A stretch of 64,000 nt of DNA from the NCBI RefSeq assembly GCF_004138325.1, contig NZ_SBLB01000001.1, positions 558,001 through 622,000 on the forward strand, read 5' to 3'. The stretch comes from Spirosoma sordidisoli. GTDB lineage: Bacteria; Bacteroidota; Bacteroidia; Cytophagales; Spirosomataceae. The translations under genes were made by a program, and so were the position numbers. Below are positions 60,339 through 64,000 of this stretch, in pieces (position 1 is the stretch's first letter; the number at the start of each line of letters is the position of its first letter). Under the pieces are notes generated by a model, which was not told the DNA's origin, did not search any database, and saw nothing but the letters and a program-made list of their open reading frames with translations.

Positions 60339-62678
60339 ATGCGCCACCTTACCGGCGGTCTTGTACTGGCCCTTTTCGTGGCAGCCTGCAAAACGACAAC
60401 CCCGGTTGTTCAGCAGGCGGCTCCTCCCAAACCGGTTATTCTGACCCTGGGAACGAAAGCCTTTACGACCGATGATTTTTTTCAGTCATTCACCAAGAAT
60501 CAGTTATCGGCCGACTCGGCCCAGCGGACTGACGTGAAAGACTATTTTGATCTGTACACGAATCTAAAACTGAAAGTAGTAGCCGCCGAAGCCGAAGGTC
60601 GCGACACAACCGAAGCCTTTCGGGAAGAAATGGCTACCTACCGCAAGCAACTGGCGCAATCGTACCTGATTGATAAAGTGCTGGTAGAGTCGCTGGCGGC
60701 CGAAGCATACCAACGGATGCGGGAAGAAGTTAACGCGTCGCACATCCTGATTGCCGCCCCCGAAGACGCAGCGCCCGCCGATACCCTGGCCGCCTACCAG
60801 AAAGCCGTAGCCCTGCAAAAGCGGGTGCAGGCGGGTGAAGATTTCGCTGCGCTGGCGCGGGAAAACTCGCAGGATGCCACTACCGCCGACAATGGCGGCT
60901 CGCTGGGCTATTTTACAACCTTCTCGGTCGTCTACCCCCTCGAAACGGTCATTTACAATACGGCCGCCGGACAGGTGTCAGGCCCGGTCCGGACCCGCTC
61001 GGGCTACCACCTGGTTCGGGTTAACGACCGTCGGCCCAGCCGGGGTAAAATCCGGGTGGCGCACATCCTGGTTCGGTTAAGCCCCGGTGCCGACGAGTCG
61101 GGCCAGAAAGCGGCCAAAGACCGGATCGATGCAGCCTATGCCCGGCTCCAGCAGGGCGAACCGTTCGAAACCGTATGCCGCGAGGTGTCGGACGACCTGA
61201 CGTCGAAAGGCAACGGGGGTATACTGCCGTTGTTCGAGACGGGTCGGCAGGTGTTGTCGTTTGAGGATGCCGCCTTCGGGCTCTCGCAGCCCGGGCAGCT
61301 TTCGCAGCCAGTACGGACCAATTACGGCTGGCATATTATCAAACTGATCGAACGCAAAGGTCTGGAACCCTACGAAACCCTGGCCCCTACGCTCCGGCAG
61401 CGCGTCATGACCGACACCCGGGCCGAAGTGCTACGGCAGGCTACGATCCAACAGCTTCGCAAACAGTATTCGGTCAATGAAAATAAAGACGTCCTGAATC
61501 TGGCATTCGCCAAAGCCGACAGCAGTCTGCTGCGCGGTCAATGGCGGTACACAACTCCGCTCGACGAAGCCCTGCGGAACAAGCCAATTGTCAATATTGC
61601 CGACATGCCCTACACGGTCGATACCTTCTTCGAGTATGTCCGGCAGCGGCAGCAACCGGCCCGCAACCCAGCCATGGCCGCCGTGACCCCGGTCAGTACG
61701 CCCGTTGCCGGATCGCCCCAGGTGGTGATGCGCCGGTTGCTCGACCGATTCATCGGCGATCAGCTCATCGCTACCGAAGAGGGGAACCTGGATAAAAAGT
61801 CGCCGGAGTTCCGGTCGCTGATGAGCGAAATACGCGACGGGGTCCTGCTCTCGCAGGTCATGGAGCAGCACGTCTGGGAGCGGTCCATGACCGACTCAAC
61901 CGGCCAGCAGCGCTATTACGAGCAGAACAAAGCCCGCTACCAGTTTCCCGAACGCGCTGCCGCTACGGTTATCATCGCGCCCAACGACGAGCTGTTGAAA
62001 CAGGCCCAGACCCTGCTGGCCCGTAACGCGCCCTACCAGCTGAAGCGCGCGACCCCCGACCTTGCCTACAGCCGCAACCAGACAGCGCTGAATGCCGACC
62101 TGCGCGAGCGGCTCTTCGACGTGCTGGTCGTAATGACCCGCAATCCGGACTACCTGGTCGAAGTTGCCGGATCGCACGATCCCACCGAGCGGGACTCGGT
62201 ATCGGCCGGGCGGGTTCGGGCGGTTGTCAGTTACCTGCAGCAGAACGGCGTACCGCTAAACCGGATCATGGAGAAAGACTACCAGGGTGAACAACGCCCC
62301 GGCCTGGCAGATCCGGCGGCTCAGCGTAAGGTATCATTTCAGTACTTCTCAAACGCGAAAGCCGATGTTGCTAACGTGCTCAGCAGCGCCGGCGCCCCGG
62401 TAGAGATTGTAGAAGGCGTCTTTGCCAAAGGCGCGAACGCGTATGTAGACAGCGTCAACCCATGGAAAGCCGGCACCACCGTTTTACGCCCCTCCGGAAA
62501 AGCAGTAGCCGTTACGATCAGTCGGGTTGAACCACCCCGCCCCAAAACGTTTGCCGAAGCACGGGGAGCCGTAATCAACGATTATCAGGCTCAGCTGGAA
62601 AAGCAGTGGCTTGCTCAGTTGCGCCAGCAGTATCCGGTCAATGTGAACGAAGAAGAAGTGCGAAAACTGGTTAAATAA
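60339..62678 (+). CDS. PpiC/SurA-type peptidyl-prolyl isomerase lipoprotein
   Basis: The protein has 779 residues from the ATG at 60339 with a lipobox FVAAC (C17). An N-terminal chaperone domain precedes two parvulin domains: first NASHILIAAPEDAAPADTLAAYQKA...FAALARENSQDATTADNGGSLGYF, second KIRVAHILVRLSPGADESGQ...FETVCREVSDDLTSKGNGGILPLFETG. A long C-terminal region (about 350-779) has mixed helices and an OmpA-like element is possible but not clear. It would help fold outer-membrane proteins from the inner leaflet. The next gene is another SurA-like protein, 119 bp on. Confidence 0.88.
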   Translation: MRHLTGGLVLALFVAACKTTTPVVQQAAPPKPVILTLGTKAFTTDDFFQSFTKNQLSADSAQRTDVKDYFDLYTNLKLKVVAAEAEGRDTTEAFREEMATYRKQLAQSYLIDKVLVESLAAEAYQRMREEVNASHILIAAPEDAAPADTLAAYQKAVALQKRVQAGEDFAALARENSQDATTADNGGSLGYFTTFSVVYPLETVIYNTAAGQVSGPVRTRSGYHLVRVNDRRPSRGKIRVAHILVRLSPGADESGQKAAKDRIDAAYARLQQGEPFETVCREVSDDLTSKGNGGILPLFETGRQVLSFEDAAFGLSQPGQLSQPVRTNYGWHIIKLIERKGLEPYETLAPTLRQRVMTDTRAEVLRQATIQQLRKQYSVNENKDVLNLAFAKADSSLLRGQWRYTTPLDEALRNKPIVNIADMPYTVDTFFEYVRQRQQPARNPAMAAVTPVSTPVAGSPQVVMRRLLDRFIGDQLIATEEGNLDKKSPEFRSLMSEIRDGVLLSQVMEQHVWERSMTDSTGQQRYYEQNKARYQFPERAAATVIIAPNDELLKQAQTLLARNAPYQLKRATPDLAYSRNQTALNADLRERLFDVLVVMTRNPDYLVEVAGSHDPTERDSVSAGRVRAVVSYLQQNGVPLNRIMEKDYQGEQRPGLADPAAQRKVSFQYFSNAKADVANVLSSAGAPVEIVEGVFAKGANAYVDSVNPWKAGTTVLRPSGKAVAVTISRVEPPRPKTFAEARGAVINDYQAQLEKQWLAQLRQQYPVNVNEEEVRKLVK

Positions 62679-62785
62679 GCGCCGGGAAAGGCCGGTTGTG
62701 ACTGCCGGTAACCAGTTGTTCGGATTATGCCTCGTTCAGAGGCCTTAAATTTTCTTAAAACGCAGAACCTCACCGGTTCTGTCTG

Positions 62786-62793
62786 TATCTTTA
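62786..62793 (+). promoter_or_regulatory. Possible -7 box just before the SurA-like gene
   Basis: TATCTTTA matches TAnnTTTG at seven of eight positions and ends 4 bases before the ATG, so the message would be leaderless. A small inverted repeat AGAACC/GGTTCT (62765-62780) lies immediately upstream. Confidence 0.35.
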
Positions 62794-62797
62794 AAAC

Positions 62798-64000
62798 ATG
62801 AAAAAAGTAAGCTGTAGTGCTCTGTTTATCCTGATGGGCTGGTTGCTGACCGCACCGGTCTTCGGCCAGGGCCAGGGCGTAAGCCTCAATAAAATCATTG
62901 CCAAGGTCGACAACTACTACGTCCTCCGTTCTGATCTGGAAGAGGCCTACCAATCGTACGTAGGTCAGAACCAGACCCCTCCGCAGAAATGCCAGCTGCT
63001 CGAAAGCCTGGTCATCAACAAAATGATGCTGGCCAAAGCCGAAATCGACTCCGTCGTGGTTGAAGAAAAACTGGTCGACAGTGAACTTGATACCCGTATG
63101 CAGTACATGGTTGGGCAGTTCGGCTCCGAGAAGAATATTGTAGAAGCCTACGGCAAGAGCCTAGAGATGCTGAAGAGTGAATTGCGTCAGCAGGTGAAAG
63201 ATCAGAAGATCGTGCAGAAAATGCAGCAGAAGATCACGACCGACGTGAAGGTTACCCCACGCGATGTACGCCGGTTCTACGAGTCGATCCCGAAAGATAG
63301 TTTACCCTACATGCCTGCCGACGTTGAAGTAGGCCAGATTGTTCGGTTTGCCAAGCCAACCAAAGAGCAGAAGGAAGCCCTCCGGCAGCGGCTGCTCGAC
63401 TTTAAAAAGCGGGTTCAGGACGGCGAAGACTTCGCCAAGCTGGCCAAAGAGAACTCCGAAGACGTAGGATCGGCCCAGAACGGGGGCGACCTTGGGTTTG
63501 CTAAACGGGGCGCGATGGTGGCACCTTTTGAAGGAGCCGCGCTGAAGCTAAAGCCGAACGAGATGTCAGACGTAGTGGAGTCGGATTTTGGTCTTCACCT
63601 GATTCAGCTGCTGGAAACCCGCGGGGCCGAATACCACGCCCGCCACATCCTGCTCCGCCCCGATTATAACCGCCTGGACCTGACGGGCCCGACCCAATAC
63701 CTCGACAGTCTGCGTACGCTGATCGCAGCCGACTCGCTGAAGTTCGATAAGGCCGCTCACGATTATTCAGAAGACAAAACTACGGCCGACGCCGGTGGCC
63801 TACTTCGCGATCCGCAGTCGGGCAGCAGCCGTCTGGCCATGGATGGGTCTATGGAATACGCCCTGTTCCAGATGCTCGACACCATGCAGGTAGGCAGTGT
63901 ATCGAAACCGTTGCCGTACCGGACCGAAGATGGAAAGAGCGCGGTACGATTGTTGTATTTCAAAAGTAAAGTAGCCCCTCATACGGCCGATTTCAAGATC
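62798..64000 (+). CDS. SurA-like peptidyl-prolyl isomerase (C-terminus beyond window)
   Basis: An open frame of 401 codons reaches the right edge without a stop. Signal peptide about 1-23 (APVFGQ). N-terminal SurA helices: IIAKVDNYYVLRSDLEEAYQSYVGQ, VINKMMLAKAEIDSVVVEEKLVDSELDTRMQYMVGQFGSEKNI. Parvulin domain 1 (about 178-280): DVEVGQIVRFAKPTKEQKEALRQRL...LGFAKRGAMVAPFEGAALKLKPNEMSDVVESDFGLHLIQLLE. Parvulin domain 2 begins near AEYHARHILLRPDYN (about 283). SurA escorts unfolded outer-membrane proteins through the periplasm. It pairs with the preceding PpiC lipoprotein. Confidence 0.9.
   Translation, partial: MKKVSCSALFILMGWLLTAPVFGQGQGVSLNKIIAKVDNYYVLRSDLEEAYQSYVGQNQTPPQKCQLLESLVINKMMLAKAEIDSVVVEEKLVDSELDTRMQYMVGQFGSEKNIVEAYGKSLEMLKSELRQQVKDQKIVQKMQQKITTDVKVTPRDVRRFYESIPKDSLPYMPADVEVGQIVRFAKPTKEQKEALRQRLLDFKKRVQDGEDFAKLAKENSEDVGSAQNGGDLGFAKRGAMVAPFEGAALKLKPNEMSDVVESDFGLHLIQLLETRGAEYHARHILLRPDYNRLDLTGPTQYLDSLRTLIAADSLKFDKAAHDYSEDKTTADAGGLLRDPQSGSSRLAMDGSMEYALFQMLDTMQVGSVSKPLPYRTEDGKSAVRLLYFKSKVAPHTADFKI

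Overview
The window is GC-rich chromosomal DNA from a member of the Bacteroidota, most likely order Cytophagales, family Spirosomaceae (Spirosoma/Fibrella-like). This rests on a SusC/SusD pair, TamL, an M48 lipoprotein, split transketolase subunits, a DUF1343/NamZ protein, PadR plus 'prefix domain' FtsX permeases, promoters of the Bacteroidota TAnnTTTG type, and starts without Shine-Dalgarno sequences. The placement is an inference from gene content, not a database result. I saw no rRNA, tRNA, CRISPR array, insertion sequence or prophage.

Layout. 1-1722 is the N-terminal part of a TonB-dependent receptor running off the left edge. 1862-13485 holds seven consecutive minus-strand genes: a PhnX-like HAD hydrolase, an FAD amine oxidoreductase, SusC, SusD, a Tat-type metallophosphoesterase, a PhnZ-type HD diiron oxygenase, and a secreted beta-propeller/phosphoesterase fusion. 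I read this as an organophosphonate acquisition and degradation locus, and it is the most interesting system here. 13583-21227 holds rbfA with a LolC/E-like permease, a polytopic membrane protein, a queuosine-precursor transporter, a SpoU methyltransferase and TamL. 21403-29405 is a plus-strand housekeeping run: miaB, a sigma-54 enhancer-binding protein, lptE, a TPR protein, secG and groES-groEL, with one unknown minus-strand gene before groES. 29460-30910 is an AT-rich patch with an orphan gene and a GNAT acetyltransferase. 30911-43310 holds lolD, sucC, an M48 protease, an FAH-family enzyme, an M23 peptidase, PrxQ, the two transketolase halves, an ECF sigma factor with a putative anti-sigma and a Spy-like protein, a PspC/toast-rack pair and a degenerate TrpF homologue. 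43639-49282 holds two FtsX/MacB-type permeases and a PadR regulator; both transcription units carry sigma-54-like promoters with matching upstream inverted repeats. 49393-64000 holds an M3 peptidase, NamZ, an AAA_14/DUF4143 ATPase whose start lies in a 53-bp palindrome, mnmA, a DUF1080 protein, a GAF protein, a HAD hydrolase, agmatine deiminase, a lipoprotein and two PpiC-type foldases, the last truncated by the right edge.

How the genes work together. The envelope theme is strong: TamL, LptE, LolC/E- and LolD-like proteins, SecG, two periplasmic PPIases, M23 and M48 peptidases, and FtsX permeases. In the phosphonate locus, SusCD would import a phosphonate-bearing compound, the exported phosphoesterases would trim it, and the FAD oxidoreductase/PhnX-like pair and the PhnZ-like oxygenase would break the C-P bond. 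At many same-strand junctions the spacer contains a long inverted repeat with its own sequence, a second-order pattern that the gene list does not explain.
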